A stretch of DNA of 5,936 nucleotides from Bacillota bacterium (GTDB lineage: Bacteria > Bacillota > Clostridia > Acetivibrionales > DTU013). Positions 1-5,848 of the stretch are shown here, in pieces. The notes beneath the pieces are model-generated. The model was given only the letters and a program-made list of their open reading frames with translations, was not told where the DNA came from and did not search any database. The stretch's first letter is position 1. Each line of letters starts with the position of its first letter. Location: positions 1-5,936 of the forward strand of contig JAEYON010000011.1 of NCBI GenBank assembly GCA_023411645.1. The letters are read 5' to 3'. A program made the position numbers and the translations under genes.

Positions 1-5
1 CGCTC

Positions 6-34
6 TTGACATGCCGTTCTCTTTTCCCTATAGT
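6..34 (+). promoter_or_regulatory. Candidate sigma-A promoter facing the operon (plus strand)
   Basis: A perfect TTGACA (6-11), a 17-base spacer and TATAGT (29-34), five of six matches to the -10 consensus. Transcription would start near 41, right at the terminator hairpin, and run antisense to the 3' end of the FIST-like gene. No plus-strand gene with a ribosome binding site follows, so this would make an untranslated or antisense RNA if real. Chance in AT-rich DNA is possible. Confidence 0.35.
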
Positions 35-36
35 GT

Positions 37-75
37 AAACAAGGGCTTGTAAGCCAGAATCTGGCCTACAAGCCC
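37..75 (-). terminator. Rho-independent terminator closing the FIST-like unit
   Basis: Arms at 43-57 and 61-75 can pair over 15 positions around a three-base loop. The one imperfect position (A52 against C66 on the plus strand) becomes a G-U pair in minus-strand RNA, so the stem is continuous only in that direction. Minus-strand RNA then runs into UUGUUU, a modest U-rich tail; in the other direction no T-run follows the stem. It lies 80 bases after the stop of the FIST-like gene. Confidence 0.75.
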
Positions 76-156
76 CGAATAAAATTATCATAGAAAGTCA
101 ATTTACAGAGAAAGTTTCACACCGTCGCAAAATTCTATTGGGCACTTCCCATAATT

Positions 157-1131
157 TTATTTGTTGATTATTTCTGCATAAACCAATGTTTGGTTAAGAA
201 GCTGGTATGCTATCTCTCCGAAAGTAACAGGTCCTGTAAACGGAGGGGTTGATTTACCTTCAAGCTCACCATAAAGGTAATTAAGAATACAGTTGCACGA
301 AAAGATTGGTTCAACATCCTTAATCCTTTGTAAGTGCTCTTCAAAGCTTTCTGCATAATTGTTGACAGAACGTGCAAAGCGATATTCCTTCCCGGCAAAC
401 ACAGGGGCATAGAAATCTACTGTCTTACTTTCCTCAGAAATTGATTTTATGGAGACATTTATTAATACGCTGTTATAATCTGCAACCAACGGTAATTGTG
501 TATTAATTTTGCTTTCGGATATATAATCTGATAGCACCACTTCTTTTCCGTTGACCAGACATTTCGATACTGATAAAGTGTCTTGCTCAAATTCGATTTT
601 TGTATCACTTTCATCAGTGCAAAAAATATTTACTATGCCGAGAGAAGCCATTTTATCTTCAGGCAGGCAAATATGTAATGCAATCGCTTTATTGTCATAT
701 GATACACCTGTAACACCATCATAAACCTTTGCACTAGAATCGGTTGACAGATCGAATCCTGAAATCCAGCCAACAGTAGGATTCATGAACAAGTCATTTG
801 AGTTCGGCGCTTCTTTGGAATAATATATGGCAACATCACTTGCAAAAGGCATAATTAAAAAAGTCATCCCATTAGAATATGCATCCTTTGTTATATCAAA
901 AATATTATTCCTGTCATAAACCGCGGTTTTGAAGTCAACTGCACATGCGATTTCATTAATGAATAATCTATCCTTGCATGTTATACCGCCCTGTTCCGTA
1001 ATAAAATAAGGAGAAGTCCCTGCAATCCACTTACCGTTTGGCAGTTGGCTCAGCAAAGACTCATCGGCTGCAATATGCAGAATTTTGCCTTCCCGGATTA
1101 ATTTTGTTGCCTCATCAAGATTAACAAACAT
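157..1131 (-). CDS. Conserved soluble protein with FIST_C-like C-terminus, 324 aa
   Basis: A soluble protein without signal peptide or membrane helices. The N-terminus (LDEATKLIREGKILHIAADE, then LPNGKWIAGTSPYFI near 30-44) looks like a conserved domain, but I cannot name it firmly. The C-terminal part reads FSCNCILNYLYGELEG (277-292) and then TGPVTFGEIAYQLLNQTLVY (299-318). This resembles the end of FIST_C domains, where a Cys-containing strand is followed by 'GF-T-GEI ... LNQT'. FIST domains are putative ligand-binding sensory modules, often attached to or encoded near kinases and chemotaxis proteins; here none is visible, and the domain order of a full FIST_N/FIST_C protein is not clear. 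It starts at ATG 1131 behind AGGAGG and ends at TAA about 80 bases before a terminator hairpin. A role in small-molecule sensing is inference. Confidence 0.85.
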   Translation of the reverse strand: MFVNLDEATKLIREGKILHIAADESLLSQLPNGKWIAGTSPYFITEQGGITCKDRLFINEIACAVDFKTAVYDRNNIFDITKDAYSNGMTFLIMPFASDVAIYYSKEAPNSNDLFMNPTVGWISGFDLSTDSSAKVYDGVTGVSYDNKAIALHICLPEDKMASLGIVNIFCTDESDTKIEFEQDTLSVSKCLVNGKEVVLSDYISESKINTQLPLVADYNSVLINVSIKSISEESKTVDFYAPVFAGKEYRFARSVNNYAESFEEHLQRIKDVEPIFSCNCILNYLYGELEGKSTPPFTGPVTFGEIAYQLLNQTLVYAEIINK

Positions 1132-1139
1132 ACATTCCG

Positions 1140-1145
1140 CCTCCT
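1140..1145 (-). promoter_or_regulatory. Consensus ribosome binding site for the FIST-like gene
   Basis: A perfect AGGAGG on the minus strand lies eight bases before the ATG at 1131. Its first two bases are part of the TAG stop codon of the preceding 72-residue gene, which ties translation of the two genes together. It supports ATG 1131 as the start. Confidence 0.8.
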
Positions 1146-1362
1146 ATAAATTATTCAGGATCTCAAGTTCCTTTTTCATGATTGAAGGATACTTTTCTAG
1201 AAACGCTTTCATTTCCTGCAGACAGCTGTTAAGTTCGGCCGGTGACTGATTTGCCGAATACTTTCTCTGTAATCTGGCAATTAGCAGATTTAGACCAAGG
1301 TTTGTTGACTCATACTTTGCCTGTTTCTTAAGTAATTTCTCAAGCTTTAAATCCAGCTCCAT
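1144..1362 (-). CDS. Hypothetical small helical protein, 72 aa
   Basis: I do not recognise this protein. It has no membrane segment or signal peptide and is rich in Leu, Lys and Glu. Two helical, possibly coiled-coil stretches are visible: about 2-34 (LKLEKLLKKQAKYE ... LIARLQRKY) and 41-71 (AELNSCLQEMKAFLEKY ... KKELEILNNL), separated by a polar turn (SANQSP). It starts at ATG 1362 behind AAGGAGAGGG (1371-1380). Its TAG stop lies inside the ribosome binding site of the next gene, with a 12-nt gap, so the two are almost surely co-translated and could be partners. Length, a clean ribosome binding site and tight coupling support a real gene; its function is unknown. Confidence 0.75.
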   Translation of the reverse strand: MELDLKLEKLLKKQAKYESTNLGLNLLIARLQRKYSANQSPAELNSCLQEMKAFLEKYPSIMKKELEILNNL

Positions 1363-1386
1363 ACTGTTTACCCTCTCCTTTCTCTT

Positions 1387-1399
1387 TACTTAATAAGTA
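1387..1399. repeat. Perfect 13-bp palindrome TACTTAATAAGTA in the leader
   Basis: Six-base arms TACTTA and TAAGTA flank a single central base. It lies between the candidate promoter and the ribosome binding site of the 72-residue gene, where a repressor site could act. Because the region is very AT-rich, chance is a real alternative. Confidence 0.35.
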
Positions 1400-1424
1400 C
1401 ATCTTGCAGTATTTCTTAAAGATA

Positions 1425-1453
1425 AGGATATAGTAAATATTGTCTTTTGACAA
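1425..1453 (-). promoter_or_regulatory. Candidate sigma-A promoter for the two-gene FIST-like unit
   Basis: Minus-strand TTGTCA (1453-1448) and TATCCT (1430-1425) are separated by 17 bases. The -35 matches consensus at five of six positions and the -10 at four of six. The box lies in the 168-nt gap (1363-1530) that follows the transporter genes, about 60 bases before the next start codon, so a separate promoter is expected here. The -35 overlaps the perfect inverted repeat TTGTC-TTTT-GACAA (1440-1453, given on the plus strand), a possible operator. No clear terminator hairpin was seen between the permease stop and this point, so readthrough from the transporter genes remains possible. Confidence 0.4.
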
Positions 1454-1530
1454 CAGTATTCTATCTACATGTGGGAGACTAAAACATTGTTACAAGTATA
1501 AAAGGTTTGATAATCCATATAATGAGGGGG

Positions 1531-2265
1531 TCATTCCGATTTTACAGCATACTTTTTAATACCAAAAAATATCATCAACGTTCCGGTAACGCTGAAAAGC
1601 ACTTTTCCCATGACGAACGAGACAGGTAATGTAAAAGCTGGTTCTCCGTCAAGGCCAACAGGCAATGATAAAGGATGTGTATAGAATAGATTCCCTCCAT
1701 ATAAATCAATAAAGGCGGGTAGTGGTAAGAATCCAAATAAAAGCAAGGCTATCATTAACGCGTACAGGATATTCGATTGAACACCACCTGCCATCAAACC
1801 TATACCAAATGTAAATAACAAGCTTGGTAATAGAGTAATAATTATCGGAATAACGAAATCACCATAGCTATAAAATCTAAATATCAGAGCATAGAACACT
1901 ATGCTTATTACTATGACAAAGAGTGATATTATCATACAGGCAACAGCCATTGCCGAGCATTTAATTAACCCATACTTAGCCCGATTGACAGGCGCTGCGA
2001 ATGTTAATTGTTTTACTTTTCTTTCTTGATTTGAGTACATAAATGTCATAAAAAAGAGCAGAGCTATAAGCAGCAGCGGCAGCATACCAGCAAGATATGC
2101 ACCGTAGCTCCAAGCAGAAAACGGGGCGGTGTATGCAATCCCGGCAATTATATCCCCGGTCAGCAGCTTATAGCCATACAAGCCGGTAATAATCAATAGC
2201 GCAAAAAAGAACTTGTTAAGTATTAACCTCTTCAACTCATACCTAAAAATCTTAATCAATTGCAA
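1531..2265 (-). CDS. ABC-2-type transporter permease subunit, 244 aa
   Basis: A six-helix membrane protein with helices near residues 17-36, 55-77, 104-129, 137-160, 164-185 and 214-235. The N-terminal FRYELKRL and the cytoplasmic loop after helix 2 (ERKVKQLTFAAPVNRAKYGLIK) are typical of ABC-2 permeases, where this region contacts the ATPase. The best start is TTG at 2265, which overlaps the preceding gene by 14 bases. A second TTG at 2259 is also possible, since the GGAGGAGG tract could serve either. Because the upstream gene also carries a permease domain, the most economical model is a heterodimeric channel of the two driven by the ATPase. Nothing in the sequence names the substrate. Confidence 0.88.
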   Translation of the reverse strand: MQLIKIFRYELKRLILNKFFFALLIITGLYGYKLLTGDIIAGIAYTAPFSAWSYGAYLAGMLPLLLIALLFFMTFMYSNQERKVKQLTFAAPVNRAKYGLIKCSAMAVACMIISLFVIVISIVFYALIFRFYSYGDFVIPIIITLLPSLLFTFGIGLMAGGVQSNILYALMIALLLFGFLPLPAFIDLYGGNLFYTHPLSLPVGLDGEPAFTLPVSFVMGKVLFSVTGTLMIFFGIKKYAVKSE

Positions 2266-4405
2266 GATCCTCCTCCATTAGCCCGCAGGCATCTAAAAAC
2301 TCTTGATATGAAAGCATTTCGTATGTGTCCGCCATTGACAGTTTTGACAATATCCCGTCCATAACATCCTCGCCACCGACAAGCTCGGCGGCTTTATAAA
2401 TCTTCAAAGGCATTAGGCAATACTTTATGACTTTTGATTCTCTGATACGGATGTGGGCCGCGAAATTATCCGGCATAATACTCAGATATTCCGGATTGCG
2501 CCGATAGAAATTGCGGTTCATTTCCTCGACAGCACGTTTCCATTGTTCCACATAATTCTTGAGTCCATATTCCTCGCCGTATTTTTCTTTATATAAGCGA
2601 TAGGTTGTGTAAACGGTAAGACCCTCTGAAGTCCATTCGGAGACAGCCGTATCTTCCCATATCATCGTGTTCAGTCCCCACCACTGATGGATGATTTCAT
2701 GGGCTAATATCTCTTTACCCGCTGCACCTTTCCACGGGTCGGTCAACGAATATATGGAAAAAGTAGTTTCACCCATGTTGCTTATACCATCCATCGCTGA
2801 GCCGCCGAAGTTATTGGCCGCTGTCTGAACGAGCTTCAGATTTCCGTCATCCAGAGATCTCAGTGGTCCGAATCGTTCGGTGCAATAGTTGAGAACATCA
2901 GCTAATACTTCCTCAGCGTCGTTATTTTCTAGTAGCTCTTTGAAATTCTTATGGTAGTAGAATTCAACCGACATAGTATCAGCGTTGATGACTGTGCAGG
3001 TGTAGTTTGCTGCAAAAATGCCTATACTGCTGTCATATGAGTTCCTGAGCACCCATGTCTTTGTACCATTCCCGTTGTCATCAACGCCCTTGACGGCGTT
3101 TTTTTGTAAACACAGAAGTGTGAAATTATCAGGTAAGGTGATATGAATTGTCACTGTAGTTTCAAATAAGTTTAAAGATGGAATGAGGGAATAATTCAGC
3201 AGTTCGATATTATTATGGCTTATCTCAGGGCCTGACATAGAATTTCTGAAGGCTCCCCATAACTTAGGATAACCGCCGTACTCGATAGACAAGTCTCTCG
3301 TCCCGCTTGGGACATCAAATTGAATATGCTTTACAACATAATTATCATTTGACAGGTCCGTGTGATTAATGGTTTCACCGTCCGCTTTAATGCTGTAAAC
3401 ATCGTAACCACTATTGATAATCATTTTTGTTTGTCCGCTTCCGCTCCTGAGTTTATAAGTGACTACTCCATACATCGTCCCTTTGTTATAATCCGGCTTT
3501 ACATCAGCCGTTACCGACACTGCATGCAGATTGTTACTTTCTCTTATTGCATCCCAGTCAATCTCAGGCGGGGCGTTGTTATAAAAGGGTTGCCCCATGT
3601 AATGGTTTATGCTTAATGCTATCAACACCGCGCCTAAGGCAGGTAGATAGAACTTCTTGATATTGCTGAACAGAGAACCAAGAATGCTTTTCTCATATTT
3701 TCTGGTAAACAAAAGAGATGTAAGCCAAGCTCCTCCTAAGAACATGAGCCAGAATTGGCGGTTGTATATTCCCATACGCAAAGGTTGGGCATTGCCAAAT
3801 CCATCCGAGAACACAGGGATGTTTGGATTTATCCAGCGCAAAATAAAATTCTCGGATGTAAAGCCGGCAAAACTCAACAATACACAAGCAGTTACCAACA
3901 CAAAACTAATATCCAGCCTGCGGAAAATCTGATAGAAAGCAGCCGCAAAAAGGATGCCGATCCACATGGAGGGCAGCAAAAAAATCAAGTATGCGGATAT
4001 ATACAGCTCAAGGTCAAAAAAGTATCCCATGTTTATTATGGTATATGGCATATAAGCAATAACTGTCAAAAGCCATGTAGTGACTGAAACGGTAAAGACA
4101 GCAGACATTTTTGAAACGTGAAGCATAATCGCCGGAGCTATTGTATCAGTCAGCGCAGAAATACCATACTTATTTATTCTGTCTAGCTCAAAAAGAGTAA
4201 ACAGCGCGAAGAATACGGCGGAGCCGATCATACCGGTCATCAGAGGATTTACAATCATTTGGGTGGAAGCTGTCTGCACTTCATTCATTTTGAAAACCGT
4301 AAAGCCAAATATCGGAGAAGCCGCTGCCATCAGCATAATAAGCCATGTCAGCCTTGCTCTGAATAATCTGTTTACTTCTACGCGCACGTAAGATAGGAAT
4401 TTCAT
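2252..4405 (-). CDS. ABC-2-type permease fused to M1-family (gluzincin) metallopeptidase domain, 717 aa
   Basis: The N-terminal part holds about seven hydrophobic helices (near 19-39, 56-74, 98-122, 133-157, 166-183, 216-233, 253-266), as in an ABC-2-type permease plus one extra helix. The remaining 450 or so residues form a soluble domain with an M1-type zinc site: HEIIHQWWG (His569, Glu570, His573) followed by WTSEGLTVYTTY, whose Glu594 should be the third ligand. Tyr662 is a plausible transition-state tyrosine. The spacing between His573 and Glu594 is 20 residues rather than the usual 18. If the N-terminus is cytoplasmic, seven helices put the peptidase outside the cell. This fused architecture is known in bacteria (annotated as ABC permease/M1 aminopeptidase) but its substrate is unknown. 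The ATG at 4405 is chosen because it gives an ATGA overlap with the ATPase stop and has AAGGA upstream; a longer in-frame version from 4504 would overlap the ATPase gene by about 100 bases. Confidence 0.9.
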   Translation of the reverse strand: MKFLSYVRVEVNRLFRARLTWLIMLMAAASPIFGFTVFKMNEVQTASTQMIVNPLMTGMIGSAVFFALFTLFELDRINKYGISALTDTIAPAIMLHVSKMSAVFTVSVTTWLLTVIAYMPYTIINMGYFFDLELYISAYLIFLLPSMWIGILFAAAFYQIFRRLDISFVLVTACVLLSFAGFTSENFILRWINPNIPVFSDGFGNAQPLRMGIYNRQFWLMFLGGAWLTSLLFTRKYEKSILGSLFSNIKKFYLPALGAVLIALSINHYMGQPFYNNAPPEIDWDAIRESNNLHAVSVTADVKPDYNKGTMYGVVTYKLRSGSGQTKMIINSGYDVYSIKADGETINHTDLSNDNYVVKHIQFDVPSGTRDLSIEYGGYPKLWGAFRNSMSGPEISHNNIELLNYSLIPSLNLFETTVTIHITLPDNFTLLCLQKNAVKGVDDNGNGTKTWVLRNSYDSSIGIFAANYTCTVINADTMSVEFYYHKNFKELLENNDAEEVLADVLNYCTERFGPLRSLDDGNLKLVQTAANNFGGSAMDGISNMGETTFSIYSLTDPWKGAAGKEILAHEIIHQWWGLNTMIWEDTAVSEWTSEGLTVYTTYRLYKEKYGEEYGLKNYVEQWKRAVEEMNRNFYRRNPEYLSIMPDNFAAHIRIRESKVIKYCLMPLKIYKAAELVGGEDVMDGILSKLSMADTYEMLSYQEFLDACGLMEEDLAID
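2269..2276 (-). promoter_or_regulatory. Doubled ribosome binding site before a TTG start
   Basis: GGAGGAGG on the minus strand contains two overlapping GGAGG cores. The first is six bases before TTG at 2265, the second nine bases before TTG at 2259. No ATG is available nearby. The site lies within the last codons of the peptidase-fusion gene, which supports coupled translation. Confidence 0.65.
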
Positions 4406-5265
4406 GGCCTGCTTCCTTTCTCTATGAGATACATATATGCGTCCTCTAACGATGGTTCTACGGGCCGGGCAAAAGCCGGCAGTATTTCCGCCACAATGCG
4501 GCACGACACACCGCTTGCGGTGTTCACACGGGAGGTAATTTGATAATCTGTGCCGCCTATGACATTGCCGCTTTGCTCGAAAATACCCACATGTCCGTGA
4601 GCGGCTTTTATCAACGCCTCCGGCTTGCCATCAAACAGTATACAACCGTGTTTTATGACAATAAGCCGTCCGCATATGGATTGGACATCTTCAATAATAT
4701 GTGTAGAAAGCAGAACTATTTTATCTTGGGCTGTTTGTGAAAACAGGTTGCGAAACTTGATTCTTTCCTCCGGGTCTAGTCCCACAGTAGGTTCGTCAAG
4801 AATAAGCAGCAGTGGATTGCCTATAAGTGCTTGAGCGATCCCCACACGCTGTCTTTGGCCTCCTGATAAGGTCTTGATTTTTGCAGTTTTCTTTTCTTCA
4901 AGATTCGTTTCACAAATGACTTTCGATATTTCTTTCTTAGCATTTTTTATGTTTTTCAAGGCAGCCATGTAATCTAAAAATTGCCAAACGGTTAGCTCGT
5001 CGTACAGGCCGAATGATTGCGGCAGGTAACCTAACACATCTTTGAGATGCCTCTCTTTCTTTGATAAAGGTTCGCCGTCAAGAGATATACTGCCCGAAGT
5101 TGGAAGGAGAGCAGCGACAAGTAGTTTCATTAAAGTGCTTTTTCCGGCTCCGTTCGGGCCGACAAGTCCTATCATATTTGGGCTTGTCAATTCAATGGAT
5201 ACATTGTCCAATGCTTTTTTTCCTGTTTTGTAGGTCTTAACAACATTTTTTATAGAGATATTCAT
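4402..5265 (-). CDS. ABC transporter ATP-binding protein, 287 aa
   Basis: A complete ABC ATPase that should power the two membrane proteins encoded directly downstream. Visible motifs in order: Walker A GPNGAGKST (36-44), Q-loop Gln83 in GYLPQSFGLYDELT, signature LSGGQRQRVGIAQAL (133-147), Walker B LLLILDEP (152-159) with Asp157 and catalytic Glu158, D-loop GLD near 162-164, and switch His189 in STHI. The C-terminus (VEPSLEDAYMYL) is typical of ATPases that partner ABC-2-type permeases, such as drug, antibiotic or lipid exporters. All key residues are present, so it should be active. The ATG at 5265 is preferred to an in-frame GTG at 5274 because AGGAG at 5274-5278 sits eight bases before it. 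The stop overlaps the start of the next gene by ATGA, implying coupled translation. The substrate cannot be told from this subunit. Confidence 0.95.
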   Translation of the reverse strand: MNISIKNVVKTYKTGKKALDNVSIELTSPNMIGLVGPNGAGKSTLMKLLVAALLPTSGSISLDGEPLSKKERHLKDVLGYLPQSFGLYDELTVWQFLDYMAALKNIKNAKKEISKVICETNLEEKKTAKIKTLSGGQRQRVGIAQALIGNPLLLILDEPTVGLDPEERIKFRNLFSQTAQDKIVLLSTHIIEDVQSICGRLIVIKHGCILFDGKPEALIKAAHGHVGIFEQSGNVIGGTDYQITSRVNTASGVSCRIVAEILPAFARPVEPSLEDAYMYLIEKGSRP

Positions 5266-5273
5266 ATATACCA

Positions 5274-5278
5274 CTCCT
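5274..5278 (-). promoter_or_regulatory. Ribosome binding site deciding the ATPase start
   Basis: AGGAG on the minus strand, eight bases before the ATG at 5265. The GTG at 5274 overlaps the site itself and so cannot use it. The rest of the 133-nt gap between the HAAS stop and this start (5266-5398) shows no hairpin-plus-T-run terminator and no convincing promoter by eye, so readthrough from the PadR/HAAS genes into the transporter genes is possible. Confidence 0.7.
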
Positions 5279-5398
5279 AAATTAGCTACGCAATGTCGTC
5301 ACTTAAAAACTTAATAAAAAAAGGAACGATAAAGCAAGCCAGCAGTTTAAATAAAAACCAGCATAGAATGTTATTCTTAATCTAATGGATACGGAATT

Positions 5399-5848
5399 CT
5401 ATAATGCTTTTAAATTACGCTTTGACAATACTCGCTTGAATAAAAAGTAACCAACTGGAATTAAAATCAAAACTGAAAACATAAAAATCCATTTTGCAGA
5501 AGATAAAGAGATAACTCCAACATCAGGGTTATATTCTCTATAGCTCATATTAACACCAGCCACAGGAATATAACGAAGAGTTATCATTATAAGGGCAATG
5601 ACTGCTACGAAAATTGCATACCTAAAATCTTTAAATGATTTTTGTAATTTCTTTTTTATATCATTCGATTCGCCAAATCGATCAATTGCTCTATTTATTG
5701 ATTCGTCTTCAGTAAAGCCGTTTTTAGTGAACTCCGATTTGAGTGATTCCAAGTGGTCTTTAAATTCTTCAGCAATTTCTTCTTTTTTCTTTTTGTTTAC
5801 CCTCAGACCACCTATTATTGTGTTAATATATGAATCAAACTCGCTCAT
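5399..5848 (-). CDS. HAAS-domain (permease prefix domain) small membrane protein, 149 aa
   Basis: Residues 1-70 are charged and helical (MSEFDSYINTII..., EEIAEEFKDHLESL, then a GFTEDESINRAIDRFG turn). This is the pattern of HAAS / 'permease prefix domain 1' proteins found directly after PadR regulators. Two membrane helices follow, about 77-95 and 119-138, ending in a basic tail. The stretch between them (RYIPVAGVNMSYREYNP...) and the second helix (ILIPVGYFLF) faintly recall the start of VanZ-like domains that are fused to HAAS in relatives, but a full VanZ domain would need some 80 more residues. The ATG at 5848 is chosen over an in-frame TTG at 5866: it has AGGGAGG seven bases upstream and gives the ATGA overlap with the PadR stop. 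The HAAS domain is thought to link the regulator to a membrane partner; the exact role is inference. Confidence 0.8.
   Translation of the reverse strand: MSEFDSYINTIIGGLRVNKKKKEEIAEEFKDHLESLKSEFTKNGFTEDESINRAIDRFGESNDIKKKLQKSFKDFRYAIFVAVIALIMITLRYIPVAGVNMSYREYNPDVGVISLSSAKWIFMFSVLILIPVGYFLFKRVLSKRNLKAL

Noticed and set aside
78..161. 11-bp inverted repeat AATAAAATTAT / ATAATTTTATT flanking the stop of the FIST-like gene
   Set aside because: The arms are almost pure A/T and 62 bases apart in an AT-rich region, so chance pairing is likely; the GC-rich hairpin at 43-75 explains termination better.
1447..1475. Plus-strand TTGACA at 1447-1452 as a promoter
   Set aside because: No acceptable -10 box at 16-18 bases downstream; TTGACA is part of the palindrome used by the minus-strand candidate.
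3362..4087. Plus-strand open frames opposite the permease/peptidase gene
   Set aside because: They lie wholly antisense to a well-supported gene, lack good ribosome binding sites, and their translations show no family features.
4406..4504. 33-residue N-terminal extension of the permease/peptidase protein starting at 4504
   Set aside because: It would overlap the ATPase C-terminal coding region by about 100 bases. Its sequence (rich in Arg, Cys, Gly) looks like a shadow frame, whereas ATG 4405 has a ribosome binding site and an ATGA overlap.
4540..5233. Plus-strand open frames opposite the ABC ATPase gene
   Set aside because: The minus strand encodes every ABC motif in this stretch; the plus-strand frames are shadows.
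5301..5314. Direct repeat ACTTAA-AA-ACTTAA and a run of seven A upstream of the ATPase gene
   Set aside because: Low-complexity sequence with no stem before the T-run on the minus strand, so it is neither a terminator nor a clear operator.
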